Shown piece by piece: positions 51,074 to 61,154 of a DNA stretch of 64,000 nt. Below the pieces are notes generated by a model that saw only the letters and a list, made by a program, of their open reading frames with translations, was not told the origin of the DNA and ran no database searches. The DNA comes from Flavobacterium orientale (GTDB taxonomy: Bacteria > Bacteroidota > Bacteroidia > Flavobacteriales > Flavobacteriaceae). The translations under genes and the position numbers were made by a program. How positions within the stretch are numbered: the stretch's first letter is position 1; the number at the start of each line of letters is the position of its first letter. Where the stretch lies: contig NZ_BMFG01000002.1 in assembly GCF_014638005.1 (NCBI RefSeq), positions 62,624-126,623 on the forward strand, written 5' to 3'.

Positions 51074-51892
51074 TTATTCGGATAAAATTTTAGTTACAAC
51101 ATCATTCGGACTATCTGTTTCGTTGGCTTCCTGATCAGCAAATTCCGCTTTTTGGTAGTGGTAAATACTCCATTTCTTTTTTTTGTATTCCAAGGCGGTC
51201 AGGTTCTCCACCCAATCGCCGCTGTTTAAGTACAACACTTTTCCGTGTTCGTTTGCCATTTCTTTCATTTGCGGTTTATGGATGTGTCCGCATACCACAT
51301 AACTATATCCTTTTTCAATGGCAATTTCGGCAGCAGTAGTCTCAAAATCAGAGACAAATGCGACTGCTTTTTTTACACTGTCTTTAATCATTTTGGAATA
51401 GCTTCTTTTTTCTTTTCCGAATAGCACGCGTACCCAATTGATGAAACTATTAATCAGAATTAGTAAGTCGTAGCCTTTTCCGCCCAATTTGGCTAAGATT
51501 TTTGCGTAGCCTTTAGTGGAAGAATCGAACACATCACCATGAAAAATCCATGTTTTTTTACCGTCGAGTTCCAAGATTAATTTGTCTACCAGTTCAAAAT
51601 TTCCTAAAATAAGGTCGGAATATTTGCGTAAGTTTTCATCATGGTTTCCGGTGATGTAAATCACTCGTGTTCCTTGGTTGGACATCTTTAATATTTGACG
51701 GAGTACGTTTCTGTGGGAAGCCGGAAAATAGCTTTTGCTGAAGCTCCACATGTCGATGATATCGCCATTCAATACAAGTGTTGTAGGGTGAATGGATTTT
51801 AAGTAGTGAAGTAATTCTTTGGCTTGGCAACCATAGGTTCCTAAATGCACGTCACTTATTACTACCAGAGGAATTGCTCTCTTTTTTTTCAA
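51074..51892 (-). CDS. UDP-2,3-diacylglucosamine diphosphatase-like metallophosphoesterase
   Basis: 272 aa from a TTG at 51892, which gives MKKKRAIPLVVISDVHLG, the family's usual start. An upstream TTG at 51907 would overlap the -7 box at 51905-51912. Motifs: SDVHLG, NGDIIDMW, GNHDENLRK, FHGDVFDSS and CGHIHKP, the LpxH-like metallophosphoesterase set. The family makes lipid X in lipid A synthesis. The adjacent GT28-like gene fits envelope synthesis. LpxH identity is inferred. Confidence 0.8.
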   Translation of the reverse strand: MKKKRAIPLVVISDVHLGTYGCQAKELLHYLKSIHPTTLVLNGDIIDMWSFSKSYFPASHRNVLRQILKMSNQGTRVIYITGNHDENLRKYSDLILGNFELVDKLILELDGKKTWIFHGDVFDSSTKGYAKILAKLGGKGYDLLILINSFINWVRVLFGKEKRSYSKMIKDSVKKAVAFVSDFETTAAEIAIEKGYSYVVCGHIHKPQMKEMANEHGKVLYLNSGDWVENLTALEYKKKKWSIYHYQKAEFADQEANETDSPNDVVTKILSE

Positions 51893-51904
51893 AATAAGTT
51901 TTTG

Positions 51905-51912
51905 CAAACATA
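51905..51912 (-). promoter_or_regulatory. -7 promoter box of the LpxH-like gene
   Basis: TATGTTTG on the minus strand (51912-51905) fits TAnnTTTG. It overlaps the more upstream TTG and favours the TTG at 51892 as start, with a very short leader. Confidence 0.5.
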
Positions 51913-51999
51913 CAGCCGGTATGTTATGGGAATGTTTGGGGAGTATTATTATTTACTTACGGGTTGTTAAGTCTTGTTAAATAATTGATTGTAGGCGGG

Positions 52000-52113
52000 T
52001 TGCGGTTTGATTGTATAATTTTGGATTTGAAAATGTGCGGGATCAAACATGTCTGTTGTGGACGGGTTAAAACCCGTCCCTACAATATGAGTCGAGCCTA
52101 CGGCTCTTTGACG
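52000..52113. repeat. Second GGACGGGTT/CGAGCCTACGGCTC repeat copy
   Basis: 52060-52079 is the same 20-bp palindrome as 47980-47999 and is followed by the same CCTACAATATGAGTCGAGCCTACGGCTC phrase. It lies downstream of the Ca2+ ATPase stop (minus strand) and may end its transcript. Confidence 0.75.
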
Positions 52114-54825
52114 CTACATTTTAATTACATTTTTTTTGTCATATCTAATGTGATACAAAAATTTGTATAATTCACCCATCCACAGAATAGAAGAAGCTAA
52201 GCCGGCAAACACGACAAACTCTGTAAAGGAGACGGGATCAAATTGAAATAAATCTTGAAAGAAAGGGATGTCAATAATCATAACTTGGATGATTATAGAG
52301 GCAATCAAACCTATATTTACCCATTTATTTGAGAATAGACCAATGGTAAAAGCCGAGTGGCGTAAGGATCGCATGTTAAACATATTAAACAATTGACTAA
52401 ATGCCATGACTACAAAAGCGGCAGTTCTCGCTTTTTCGATTCCTTCCGGCAGGTAATATTTAAAAACACTTAACGCTACGGTCGCCATTAAAATAGCATT
52501 AATGATTAAAAAAGGCACCACACTTTTGTTTAAGATTTTCTCTTTGGGATTCATAGGAGCTTGTTCCAATTCATCGCCATGTCCTTTTTCAGTGGCCATA
52601 GTGGTCGTACAAGTTCCGTCGGTAACTAAGTTTAACCACAAGATTTGCGTAGCTGTTAATGGAATGGGCAATCCCATAAAAATAGCTGACAACAACGTAA
52701 CAATTTCCGAAAAGTTGGTAGTGAGTAAAAAGAAACTGGTTTGTCTAACATTATTAAAAACTACCCGACCTTCTTCAATCGCTTTTACAATCGTAGAAAA
52801 GTTATCATCTGCAAGTACCACTTGAGCGGCATCACGGGCTACATCGGTACCCATAATTCCCATGGCCACGCCCACATCTGCTTTTTTTAGTGCAGGAGCA
52901 TCGTTTACGCCATCACCGGTCATGGCAATCAGTTCTCCTTTTTCTTGCAGCGTGGTGGCGATTCGCAACTTCATCTGTGGGGTCAGTCGGGCAAAAACAC
53001 GGGTTTCCATGATGGCTTTTTCAAACTCTTTTTCATCCAATTGCAGGAGTTGGGTTTCCGTCAAGCCTTGATGCGAAGCATTGTCGTCGTCCAGAATAAT
53101 ATGAGTCGCTTTTGCAATAGCAATACCGGTGTTGATGTGGTCACCCGTTGCCATAATCACTCGAATTCCAGCCTTGTGACAAGCATCTACGGCTTCTTTT
53201 ACATCCGGACGAGGCGGGTCTATCATTCCTGCTATTCCCAGAAAAGTGAGTGCGGTTAAGTCATTGTCTTTTAGGTGGTCATGATTAGTTGTGGTTTCTT
53301 TTTTTGCTAATGCAATTACACGCATGGCATCACCAGACCATTGTTCTATTTGTTTTCTTATTTCATATTTTGCCGTTGATTCAAATGAGATGGTTTTATT
53401 TTTATGAGCCACATTCGTACACGCATCCACTATTTTTTCAGGAGCACCAATCACATAAATTTCTTTTTCTTCCCCATTTTGAACTAACGTAGCACGCATT
53501 TTAAGGGTGGCACTAAAGGGTAGGTCGTCAATTTTAACGCAATGGGTTTGTTTTTTGGGGAACACTCCTCCTTTGCGAGCTAATGCCAATAAAGCTCCTT
53601 CTGTGGGGTCGCCTAACAATACATAAGAGTCACTTTCAATATCATGACGGATATCGCTGTTATTGCTAAAAGCAGCTACTTGGAGCAATGCTTCTAAAAC
53701 GGGTTGGTTTTCTATTTCCGTGATGTTTCCTTCGCGATGAAAGTTTCCGATAGGCGACCAACCTTCGCCGCTTATTTCCCAAGGGATTTCTCCCGGCACC
53801 ATTACTTTTCTAACCGTTAATGTATTTTGAGTGAGTGTTCCTGTTTTGTCTGTAATAATGGTTGTAACCGCTCCAAGAGTTTCCGTGGCACTAAATTCGC
53901 GAACAATAGCATTTTGTTTACTCATATTGTGGGCTCCAATAGCCAGCACTATGGCAAGTACCGCCGGCAGTCCTTCCGGTATCGACGAAACCAAAGCGGC
54001 AATGGCAATCATTAGTGTTTCATCCAAGCTTTGCTTACGGATAAAGTAGGCTACAGAGAACAAGGTCAATGCACTGATTATTGCAATAAGTCCCATTTGT
54101 CTCGCCAGTTCGTTGGTCTTCTTTTGAAAATTAGTCAGACCGTGTTTGATAGAGTCCAGTGAATGGGCAATCTCTCCTAAAGCAGTCTTCATTCCTGTTC
54201 CGGTCACAATGGCTCTCCCGTAACCGCCGGAAATAAAGGTTCCTTTATAGACAGTATTTTTCCGATCGGCTAAGGGTAATTCATCCGGTAGGTCAATTGC
54301 CGATTTATTCACGGGTAAAGATTCTCCGGTAAGTGGAGCTTCAATAGCTCTGAGGTTTTTGGCTAAATAAAGTCGTGCATCTGCCGGTATGCTATCGCCT
54401 TCCTCTAGAATGATAATATCACCCGGCACAAGTTCTGCCGCTGCAATGGTTTTTTTTTCACCATCGCGAATGACTTTGGCGGTTGTTTTAAGATAGGATT
54501 TTAAAGAAGCTACTGCTTTTTCTGCTTTCCATTCTTGAATAAATCCAATAAATGTATTAATCAATATAACTGCCAAGATTACATAGGTATCCACTTCATG
54601 TCCGGTGAACCATGAAATTAAAGCGGCCATAAACAAAATCAGAATCAAGGTGCTCTTAAACTGTTTTAAAAAAAGCATCCACCAAGTTCTGCCTCCGGTT
54701 TCCTGAATTTCGTTTTTCCCATATTCTTGTTGCCTTTTGGGAATGTCGCTTTCAGAAAGACCGCTTTTTTCAGAGGTTTGAAAAAATTCAAATAATTCAG
54801 GAATGGTTTTTTGATAGGCTTTCAT
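52114..54825 (-). CDS. P-type Ca2+-transporting ATPase (P2A-like)
   Basis: 903 aa from the ATG at 54825; the frame opens earlier with a TTG. N-terminal cation ATPase domain, TGES loop (APLTGESLPVN), D326 in DKTGTLTQ (phosphorylated), TGDGVNDAPALKKADVGVAMG and the C-terminal six-helix domain. PEGLPAVLAIVLAIG (helix 4) and NLVTDGTCTTTMATEKG (helix 6) hold the ion-binding residues; the Glu-Gly-Leu and Asn/Asp pattern points to calcium rather than heavy metals. It pumps cations out of the cytoplasm. Confidence 0.88.
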   Translation of the reverse strand: MKAYQKTIPELFEFFQTSEKSGLSESDIPKRQQEYGKNEIQETGGRTWWMLFLKQFKSTLILILFMAALISWFTGHEVDTYVILAVILINTFIGFIQEWKAEKAVASLKSYLKTTAKVIRDGEKKTIAAAELVPGDIIILEEGDSIPADARLYLAKNLRAIEAPLTGESLPVNKSAIDLPDELPLADRKNTVYKGTFISGGYGRAIVTGTGMKTALGEIAHSLDSIKHGLTNFQKKTNELARQMGLIAIISALTLFSVAYFIRKQSLDETLMIAIAALVSSIPEGLPAVLAIVLAIGAHNMSKQNAIVREFSATETLGAVTTIITDKTGTLTQNTLTVRKVMVPGEIPWEISGEGWSPIGNFHREGNITEIENQPVLEALLQVAAFSNNSDIRHDIESDSYVLLGDPTEGALLALARKGGVFPKKQTHCVKIDDLPFSATLKMRATLVQNGEEKEIYVIGAPEKIVDACTNVAHKNKTISFESTAKYEIRKQIEQWSGDAMRVIALAKKETTTNHDHLKDNDLTALTFLGIAGMIDPPRPDVKEAVDACHKAGIRVIMATGDHINTGIAIAKATHIILDDDNASHQGLTETQLLQLDEKEFEKAIMETRVFARLTPQMKLRIATTLQEKGELIAMTGDGVNDAPALKKADVGVAMGIMGTDVARDAAQVVLADDNFSTIVKAIEEGRVVFNNVRQTSFFLLTTNFSEIVTLLSAIFMGLPIPLTATQILWLNLVTDGTCTTTMATEKGHGDELEQAPMNPKEKILNKSVVPFLIINAILMATVALSVFKYYLPEGIEKARTAAFVVMAFSQLFNMFNMRSLRHSAFTIGLFSNKWVNIGLIASIIIQVMIIDIPFFQDLFQFDPVSFTEFVVFAGLASSILWMGELYKFLYHIRYDKKNVIKM

Positions 54826-54982
54826 GTAATACAATTTATTAAATTGTAAGTTACTGATTTTATATTGTTTACGAAATGATAATTGTCATTGTGTCGAAAA
54901 TTGGCGGGGTGAAAATCCATTCCTACAATATGGATCAAACCTAAGGCTCATTAAGGTTTGGACTAGTAGATTTTGATATAAA

Positions 54983-55008
54983 AAAAGTCCAACAATTGTC
55001 GGACTTTT
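54983..55008 (-). terminator. Terminator of the fumarase gene
   Basis: AAAAGTCC (54983-54990) and GGACTTTT (55001-55008), with a nested ACAATTGT palindrome, form an extended stem with U-runs on both strands. It lies 26 bp after the fumarase stop (minus strand). Confidence 0.85.
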
Positions 55009-55033
55009 ATACGTATTACATTTTATAATGATT

Positions 55034-56635
55034 TTACAAATTTGCAAAGAAGTCATTTCCTTTATCGTCGGTAATGATAAACGCAGGGAAGTCTTTGATG
55101 GTGATTTTCCGAACGGCTTCCATGCCTAATTCTTCAAAATCGACCACTTCAACGGATAGGATATTTTCTTTTGCAAGAATCGCTGCGGGGCCTCCAATGG
55201 AACCTAAATAGAATCCGCCGTATTTTTGACAAGCATTTCGAACTTCGTCGGTGCGGTTTCCTTTGGCCAACATAATCATGCTGCCGCCGTGTTTTTGGAA
55301 TTCATCCACATAAACGTCCATTCTGCCAGCTGTGGTTGGTCCGAAACTTCCGGAAGGCATTCCTTCGGGTGTTTTTGCCGGGCCTGCATAATATACGGGA
55401 TGGTTTTTGAAATACTCGGGCATCGGTTTTCCGGCATCGAGTAGTTCTTTGATTTTTGCATGAGCGATATCACGGGCAACAATCAACGTACCGTTTAATT
55501 TTAATCGGGTTTTGATGGGGTAATTTGAAAGTTCAGCCAAAATCTCTTTCATCGGTCGGTTCAAATCGATGGTTACCGGTTCTTCTAAATGCGGAGCCGT
55601 TTCGGGCAGGAATCGTTTTGGGTTGGTTTCCAATTGTTCCACAAAAATACCGTCTTTGGTAATTTTACCTTTAATATTTCTATCGGCAGAACACGAAACA
55701 CCCATTCCAACAGGACAAGAAGCCGCATGTCGCGGTAAACGAATCACCCGTACATCATGCGTTAAATATTTTCCGCCAAATTGAGCTCCAATGGCACTTT
55801 CTTGACAAATTTGTTGCACGCGTTTTTCCCATTCCAAATCTCGGAAGGCTTGACCGGCCATATTTCCTGTGGTTGGTAAATGATCAAAATAGCCTGCAGA
55901 GGCTTTTTTGACTACGGCTAAATTCGCTTCAGCGGAAGTACCGCCAATCACTAAAGCTAAATGATAAGGTGGACAAGCGGAAGTGCCTAAATCCATGATG
56001 CGTTCGCGTACAAAAGCTTCTAGCGATTTTTCGTTTAACAACGATTTTGTCTTTTGGTATAAGAAGGTTTTGTTGGCCGAACCTCCACCTTTTGCCAGGA
56101 ATAAAAATTCATACGAACTTCCTTTTTTGGAATAAATATCAATTTGAGCCGGTAAGTTGGAGCCTGAGTTTTTTTCTTCAAACATCGAAATCGGTACAAT
56201 TTGCGAATAACGAAGGTTTCTTTTTTGGTACGTATTAAAAATACCTCTGGAAAGCCATTCGCCGTCGTCAGCACCGGTATACACATTTTCACCTTTTTTT
56301 GCCATAACGATAGCCGTTCCGGTATCTTGACAAGAAGGCAATTGTCCTTCCACAGCAACAACCGCATTTTGTAACAGGTTGTACGCCACAAAACGATCGT
56401 TGTCGGTCGCTTCCGGGTCGTCAATAATTTTTCTAAGTTTTTCTAAATGCGAAGAACGAAGCATGAACGATACGTCGCTCAAGGCTTCTTCGGCTAATAA
56501 GGCAATTCCTTGTGGGTCAACTGTCAAAATTTCTCGGTCTCCGAGTTTTTCTACTTTTACAAAATCAGTTGTTATTTTGCGGTAGGCTGTATCGTCTTTA
56601 AGAATGGGATAAGCGTCTTGGTATATAAAATCCAT
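55034..56635 (-). CDS. fum: Class I fumarate hydratase
   Basis: 533 aa from the ATG at 56635 ([12 protein letters not shown]); the frame's further upstream ATG is less likely. The iron-sulfur class I fumarase: Cys motifs in [23 protein letters not shown] and [14 protein letters not shown] give the 4Fe-4S ligands, and the C-terminal half is the fumarase C-terminal swivel domain ([20 protein letters not shown]). It interconverts fumarate and malate in the TCA cycle. Length is near the 540 aa typical of fused FumA-type enzymes. Confidence 0.93.
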   Translation of the reverse strand: MDFIYQDAYPILKDDTAYRKITTDFVKVEKLGDREILTVDPQGIALLAEEALSDVSFMLRSSHLEKLRKIIDDPEATDNDRFVAYNLLQNAVVAVEGQLPSCQDTGTAIVMAKKGENVYTGADDGEWLSRGIFNTYQKRNLRYSQIVPISMFEEKNSGSNLPAQIDIYSKKGSSYEFLFLAKGGGSANKTFLYQKTKSLLNEKSLEAFVRERIMDLGTSACPPYHLALVIGGTSAEANLAVVKKASAGYFDHLPTTGNMAGQAFRDLEWEKRVQQICQESAIGAQFGGKYLTHDVRVIRLPRHAASCPVGMGVSCSADRNIKGKITKDGIFVEQLETNPKRFLPETAPHLEEPVTIDLNRPMKEILAELSNYPIKTRLKLNGTLIVARDIAHAKIKELLDAGKPMPEYFKNHPVYYAGPAKTPEGMPSGSFGPTTAGRMDVYVDEFQKHGGSMIMLAKGNRTDEVRNACQKYGGFYLGSIGGPAAILAKENILSVEVVDFEELGMEAVRKITIKDFPAFIITDDKGNDFFANL

Positions 56636-56740
56636 AGTCATGTAATTAAAGTGTAAAGTTACCATTTATTGGGGAATTTGAAAATAGTAATGAAACGAAA
56701 CTTGCTTGCAGAATTCATTTTCAACTCCCAAACATTTGTT

Positions 56741-56748
56741 TACCTTTG
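56741..56748 (+). promoter_or_regulatory. -7 promoter box of serS
   Basis: TACCTTTG fits TAnnTTTG exactly, 26 bp before the ATG at 56775. Confidence 0.55.
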
Positions 56749-56774
56749 CTTTTTTAAAAATTAAGCTTCTCACT

Positions 56775-58046
56775 ATGTTACAAATAGCCGTTATTCGGGA
56801 AAATAGAGATCAAGTTATCGCAGCTTTAGCGAAACGAAATATGGATGCCGTTACTTTGGTAGATACCGTTTTGAATTTGGATGAAAAACGCAGGGCTACA
56901 CAAGTGGCTTTAGACAACGTGTTGGCGGAGTCTAATTTACTGTCAAAAGAAATTGGTGATTTGATGAAATCAGGTCAAAAGGACCAAGCGACTGCTTTAA
57001 AAGAAAAATCGACTTCTTTCAAAGAGCAAACGGCTCAATTGAAAGAAGCGTTGGAAAAATACACCACCGCTTTATCGGAAGAATTATATAAAATCCCAAA
57101 TACGCCTGCTGCGATTGTTCCTGAAGGGAAAACGCCGGAAGATAACCTGACTGTTTTTCAAGCAGGAGCAATTCCGAAATTACATGAAGGTGCTTTGCCG
57201 CATTGGGATTTGGTAAAAAAATATGACATTATTGATTTTGAATTGGGAGTAAAAATCACCGGTGCCGGTTTTCCCGTGTACAAAGGAAAAGGGGCCCGTT
57301 TGCAAAGAGCTTTAATTGCTTATTTTTTAGATAAAAATACCGAAGCCGGTTATGTAGAATACCAAGTGCCGCATTTAGTTAATGAAGCATCGGGTTTTGG
57401 AACAGGACAGTTACCTGATAAAGAAGGCCAGATGTATCATGTTGGTGTTGATGATTTGTATTTGATTCCAACTGCTGAGGTGCCGGTAACTAACTTGTTT
57501 CGCGATGTGATTTTGAACGAAAGTGAATTACCTGTTTTGTGTACCGGTTACACCCCATGTTTTCGAAGAGAAGCGGGATCCTACGGAGCTCATGTTCGCG
57601 GGTTAAACCGTTTGCACCAATTTGATAAAGTAGAAATTGTACGCATTGAACATCCGGATAATTCCTATCAAGCACTTGACGGTATGGTTGAACATGTCAA
57701 AGGCTTGTTGGACGAGTTGCAATTGCCTTACCGTGTATTGCGTTTGTGTGGCGGAGATATGGGCTTTACTTCATCCTTGACTTATGATTTTGAAGTGTTT
57801 TCTACGGCACAAGACCGCTGGTTAGAAATCAGTTCGGTTTCTAATTTTGAAACGTTTCAAGCCAACCGTTTGAAATTGCGTTTTAAAGACAAAGACGGTA
57901 AAAACCAATTGGCACATACGTTGAATGGAAGTTCGCTAGCCTTACCAAGAGTAATGGCCGGCATTATAGAAAATTATCAAACTCCGGAAGGCATTGTCAT
58001 ACCGGAAGTATTGCGACCTTATACCGGTTTTTCAATTATTGACTAA
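56775..58046 (+). CDS. serS: Seryl-tRNA synthetase
   Basis: 423 aa from the ATG at 56775 (MLQIAVIREN); an upstream TTG-type start is ignored. An N-terminal coiled-coil tRNA-binding arm (about 25-105), class II motif 2 (CTGYTPCFRREAGSYGAHVRGLNRLHQFDKVEIV) and motif 3 (LNGSSLALPRVMAGIIENYQTPEG) are clear. It charges tRNA-Ser. It has its own terminator and is the first in a block of conserved house-keeping genes. Confidence 0.96.
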   Translation: MLQIAVIRENRDQVIAALAKRNMDAVTLVDTVLNLDEKRRATQVALDNVLAESNLLSKEIGDLMKSGQKDQATALKEKSTSFKEQTAQLKEALEKYTTALSEELYKIPNTPAAIVPEGKTPEDNLTVFQAGAIPKLHEGALPHWDLVKKYDIIDFELGVKITGAGFPVYKGKGARLQRALIAYFLDKNTEAGYVEYQVPHLVNEASGFGTGQLPDKEGQMYHVGVDDLYLIPTAEVPVTNLFRDVILNESELPVLCTGYTPCFRREAGSYGAHVRGLNRLHQFDKVEIVRIEHPDNSYQALDGMVEHVKGLLDELQLPYRVLRLCGGDMGFTSSLTYDFEVFSTAQDRWLEISSVSNFETFQANRLKLRFKDKDGKNQLAHTLNGSSLALPRVMAGIIENYQTPEGIVIPEVLRPYTGFSIID

Positions 58047-58067
58047 TTGTAAAATCGTTTAAAGAAG

Positions 58068-58100
58068 AGGTCCCTTTTACATCAAATGGGACCTTTTTTT
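58068..58100 (+). terminator. Terminator after serS
   Basis: AGGTCCC (58068-58074) and GGGACCT (58088-58094), a 7-bp stem with a 13-base loop and a run of seven T. It separates serS from the TPR gene, which has its own promoter. Confidence 0.88.
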
Positions 58101-58144
58101 ATACAAACCCACATGGTTTTCGTTAATCTTACCCTAACGGGACC

Positions 58145-58172
58145 TTGATTTAGTAAAAAAAAGTTACTTTAG
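58145..58172 (+). promoter_or_regulatory. Promoter of the TPR gene
   Basis: TTG at 58145-58147, 17 bp, then TACTTTAG at 58165-58172 (one mismatch to TAnnTTTG); the ATG at 58192 is 19 bp further. Confidence 0.5.
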
Positions 58173-58191
58173 TGCCTAGTTTTTTTGAGTT

Positions 58192-59973
58192 ATGTTACAA
58201 CGTTGTATTCTTTTAGTTTTTCTTTTGACCGGATGGGTACATTTCGGCCAAAATGAGCAGTTGGCACAAAACTACTTTGATAGTGGTTCTTTTGAAAAAG
58301 CTTTGGTTAGTTATCAAGAACTATTGAAAACCAATCCCGGAAACGGCGTTTATTTTTTACGAACTATTGAATGTTACCAGCAATTGGAACAGTATGATAA
58401 AGCGGAAAAAGAGTTGAATGAACGTTTATTGAAATACAAACAAGCTTCGTTGTTGATTGAATTAGGTTATAATTATCAGCTACAAAAAAATACCACCAAA
58501 GCCGAATCGTTGTATCAGGAAGCACTTTCAAAAATTAAAGAAGCTCCCACCAATGTCTATTCCGTTGCTTCCACTTTTGAGAAGAAAGTACTGTTGCAGT
58601 ATGCACTCAAAGCTTATGAAACGGCTTATGAAATAGATCCAAAATCCCGTTTTAATTATCAAATGGGTTTACTTTACGGGCAATTGGGTCAACCTGACAA
58701 AATGATTGAGAAGTTTTTAGATGAGTTGTATACTAATCCACAAAACAGTGTACTAATTCAAAATCAATTGTCTCGATTTATGAATGACGATACGGATGAA
58801 CAATTTAATAATCAACTTCGCAAGGCCTTATTGATACGAGCACAACAAGACCAAGACCTTTTTTGGAATCAAATGTTGAGTTGGTATTTTGTACAACAGA
58901 AAGAATACGGCAAAGCCTTTATTCAAGAAAAGGCCATTTATAAAAGAGAACCGGAGACGTTTTCCAATATTGTTTCCTTGGGCGAAATGGTAATAGAAGC
59001 GGAAGAAAACGATTTGGCTAAAGAAATATTCAATTTTATTTTAGAAAACACCAATGATTTGGATTTGCAGATTCAATCCCATTATTATTTGATGCAAATG
59101 CAAATCGATCAGGCAGCAGAAAAAGACTATGCTACCATTGACGCTGCTTTGGAATTACTTCTGAAAAAATATGGGGTGAGTCCTTACACACTTTCTATCC
59201 AATTGATGCAAGCCAATTTTGCTACTTTCAAACGCAACAATCCCGAGCAAGGGAAAGCTATTTTGGATCGTACGATGGAGTTGCCTTTGAATCGTTTTCA
59301 ATTGGCTGATGCCAAAATGGAATTGGCCGATATCTTATTGTTTGAAAACAAATTCAATCAAGCATTAATTTATTATACGCAAATCCAGGAGGATTTAAAA
59401 AATGATGTGATTGGACACGAAGCCAGTTTAAAAGCGGCAAAAACCAGTTATTTTAATGTTGATTTTGATTGGGCTTTGACCCAACTCAAAGTATTAAAAA
59501 CAGCCTCTACCCAATTGATTGCAAATGATGCTTTGGAATTGTTTTTATTGATTAACGACAACACCGTGGCGGATTCTACGCAAGCAGCTTTAAAACGATT
59601 TGCCAAAGCAGATTTTTTGGTTTATCAAAACAAAAAAGCAGCAGCATTAAAAGAGTTTCAGACCTTGTTGCAGGAACACCAATCGGATGTTATTGCGGAT
59701 GCTACGTTATTGAAAATAGGCACATTGCATGAAGACTTAAAAGACACTTCAAAGGCATTAGAAGCCTACCAAAAAATAATTGATGATTTTCCCGAAAGTA
59801 TTTACAGGGATGAAGCCTTGTATTTTTCGGCCGAAATCTATCATAAAAAACTTCAAATGCCTGATAAAGCGAAAGCCTTGTATGAGAGCTTGCTTTTTAA
59901 TCACCAAGACAGTATTCATTTTGTGGATGCGAGAAGAAAGTACCGACAATTGCGAGGCGACAGCAATTTGTAA
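58192..59973 (+). CDS. Exported tetratricopeptide repeat protein (593 aa)
   Basis: Signal peptide (1-20, HFGQ), followed by a long series of TPR motifs, e.g. AQNYFDSGSFEKALVSYQELLKTNPGN (25-51), LLIELGYNYQLQKNTTKAESLYQEAL and SKALEAYQKIIDDFPESIYRDEALYFSAEIYHKKLQ. The protein is probably periplasmic and helps assembly, scaffolding or envelope processes; it has no catalytic domain. It is followed by a DUF4286 gene 24 bp later and looks co-transcribed with rsmA and mgtE. Confidence 0.85.
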   Translation: MLQRCILLVFLLTGWVHFGQNEQLAQNYFDSGSFEKALVSYQELLKTNPGNGVYFLRTIECYQQLEQYDKAEKELNERLLKYKQASLLIELGYNYQLQKNTTKAESLYQEALSKIKEAPTNVYSVASTFEKKVLLQYALKAYETAYEIDPKSRFNYQMGLLYGQLGQPDKMIEKFLDELYTNPQNSVLIQNQLSRFMNDDTDEQFNNQLRKALLIRAQQDQDLFWNQMLSWYFVQQKEYGKAFIQEKAIYKREPETFSNIVSLGEMVIEAEENDLAKEIFNFILENTNDLDLQIQSHYYLMQMQIDQAAEKDYATIDAALELLLKKYGVSPYTLSIQLMQANFATFKRNNPEQGKAILDRTMELPLNRFQLADAKMELADILLFENKFNQALIYYTQIQEDLKNDVIGHEASLKAAKTSYFNVDFDWALTQLKVLKTASTQLIANDALELFLLINDNTVADSTQAALKRFAKADFLVYQNKKAAALKEFQTLLQEHQSDVIADATLLKIGTLHEDLKDTSKALEAYQKIIDDFPESIYRDEALYFSAEIYHKKLQMPDKAKALYESLLFNHQDSIHFVDARRKYRQLRGDSNL

Positions 59974-59997
59974 TTTTTTAATTTAACAGTAAAGCGT

Positions 59998-60327
59998 ATG
60001 ATTATTTATAATGTTACCATCAATATAGACAATAGTGTTCACGATAAATGGCTGCATTGGATGCAAACCAAACACATCCATGATGTGTTGGCTACCGGAA
60101 AATTTTCCACAGCCCGAATGGTTAAAGTTTTGGTAGAAGAAGAAGGGAGCGTTACCTATTCCGTTCAATATGTAACCGACAGTAAAGATAAGTTACAACG
60201 CTACTACACGGAAGATGCTCCGCGATTGCGTCAGGAAGGACTGCAGTTGTTTGCTGATAAAATGCTAACCTTTCGAACCGAATTGGAAGTGATTAGCGAG
60301 CATTTTTCAGAAGTTGCCATGCAGTAA
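59998..60327 (+). CDS. DUF4286 family protein (109 aa)
   Basis: MIIYNVTINIDNSVHDKWLHWMQTKHIHDVLATGKFSTARMVKVLVEEEGSVTYSVQYVTDSKDKLQRYYTEDAPRLRQEGLQLFADKMLTFRTELEVI is the complete DUF4286 family layout (ferredoxin-like fold with W-x-x-M...H), found in Bacteroidota near rsmA. The function is unknown. 24 bp after the TPR gene and 47 bp before rsmA; same operon by position. Confidence 0.88.
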   Translation: MIIYNVTINIDNSVHDKWLHWMQTKHIHDVLATGKFSTARMVKVLVEEEGSVTYSVQYVTDSKDKLQRYYTEDAPRLRQEGLQLFADKMLTFRTELEVISEHFSEVAMQ

Positions 60328-60374
60328 CTGTTTCAGCATCAAACCACATTTTTTAATGCCTAAACCCCATCAAC

Positions 60375-61154
60375 ATGGAACAAGTAAGAGCAAAAAAACA
60401 CCTTGGGCAACATTTTTTAAAAGATGAATCCATCGCCAAAAACATAGCTGATTCGTTATCTTATTCCGGTTATTCCAAAATCTTAGAAATTGGTCCGGGA
60501 ATGGGCGTTTTAACCAAATATTTATTAGAAAAACCCACCGAAACTTTCGTCATAGAAATTGATCGGGATTCTGTGGTTTATCTCAATACCAATTACCCTC
60601 AATTGGCCGGAAAAATCATTTCCGAAGATTTTTTAAAATATGATTTAGGAGCCGTTTTTGGTCAGGAACCATTTGCTATTATTGGTAATTTCCCGTATAA
60701 TATTTCTACACAAATAGTGTTTAAAATGTTGGCTATGCGAAATCAGGTTCCTGAGTTTTCAGGGATGTTTCAAAAAGAAGTAGCCGAACGAATTTGTGAA
60801 AAAAAGGGTACTAAAACCTATGGTATTTTATCGGTTTTGACTCAAGCTTTTTATGAGGCTGAGTATTTATTTACCGTTTCCGAACATGTTTTTTCACCTC
60901 CACCCAAAGTGAAGTCGGGTGTATTGCGTTTAAGACGAAAAGAGAACTATCATTTACCGTGTGATGAAAAACTGTTTTTTGCTGTGGTAAAAACGGCTTT
61001 TAACCAACGCAGGAAAACACTTCGTAACAGTTTAAAAACATACCAACTGTCTGATAATTTAAAAGAAGATAGTATCTTTGACCTCAGACCGGAGCAATTG
61101 TCGGTTGAACAATTTGTGGCACTAACTCAAAAGATTGCGGCCAATGGAGTTTAA
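60375..61154 (+). CDS. rsmA: 16S rRNA dimethyladenosine transferase RsmA (KsgA)
   Basis: 259 aa. [22 protein letters not shown], the SAM loop [11 protein letters not shown] (39-49) and NFPYNIS (motif IV, about 107) are exact KsgA family marks. It dimethylates A1518 and A1519 of 16S rRNA. It overlaps the mgtE start by 11 bp, so the two are translationally coupled. Confidence 0.97.
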   Translation: MEQVRAKKHLGQHFLKDESIAKNIADSLSYSGYSKILEIGPGMGVLTKYLLEKPTETFVIEIDRDSVVYLNTNYPQLAGKIISEDFLKYDLGAVFGQEPFAIIGNFPYNISTQIVFKMLAMRNQVPEFSGMFQKEVAERICEKKGTKTYGILSVLTQAFYEAEYLFTVSEHVFSPPPKVKSGVLRLRRKENYHLPCDEKLFFAVVKTAFNQRRKTLRNSLKTYQLSDNLKEDSIFDLRPEQLSVEQFVALTQKIAANGV

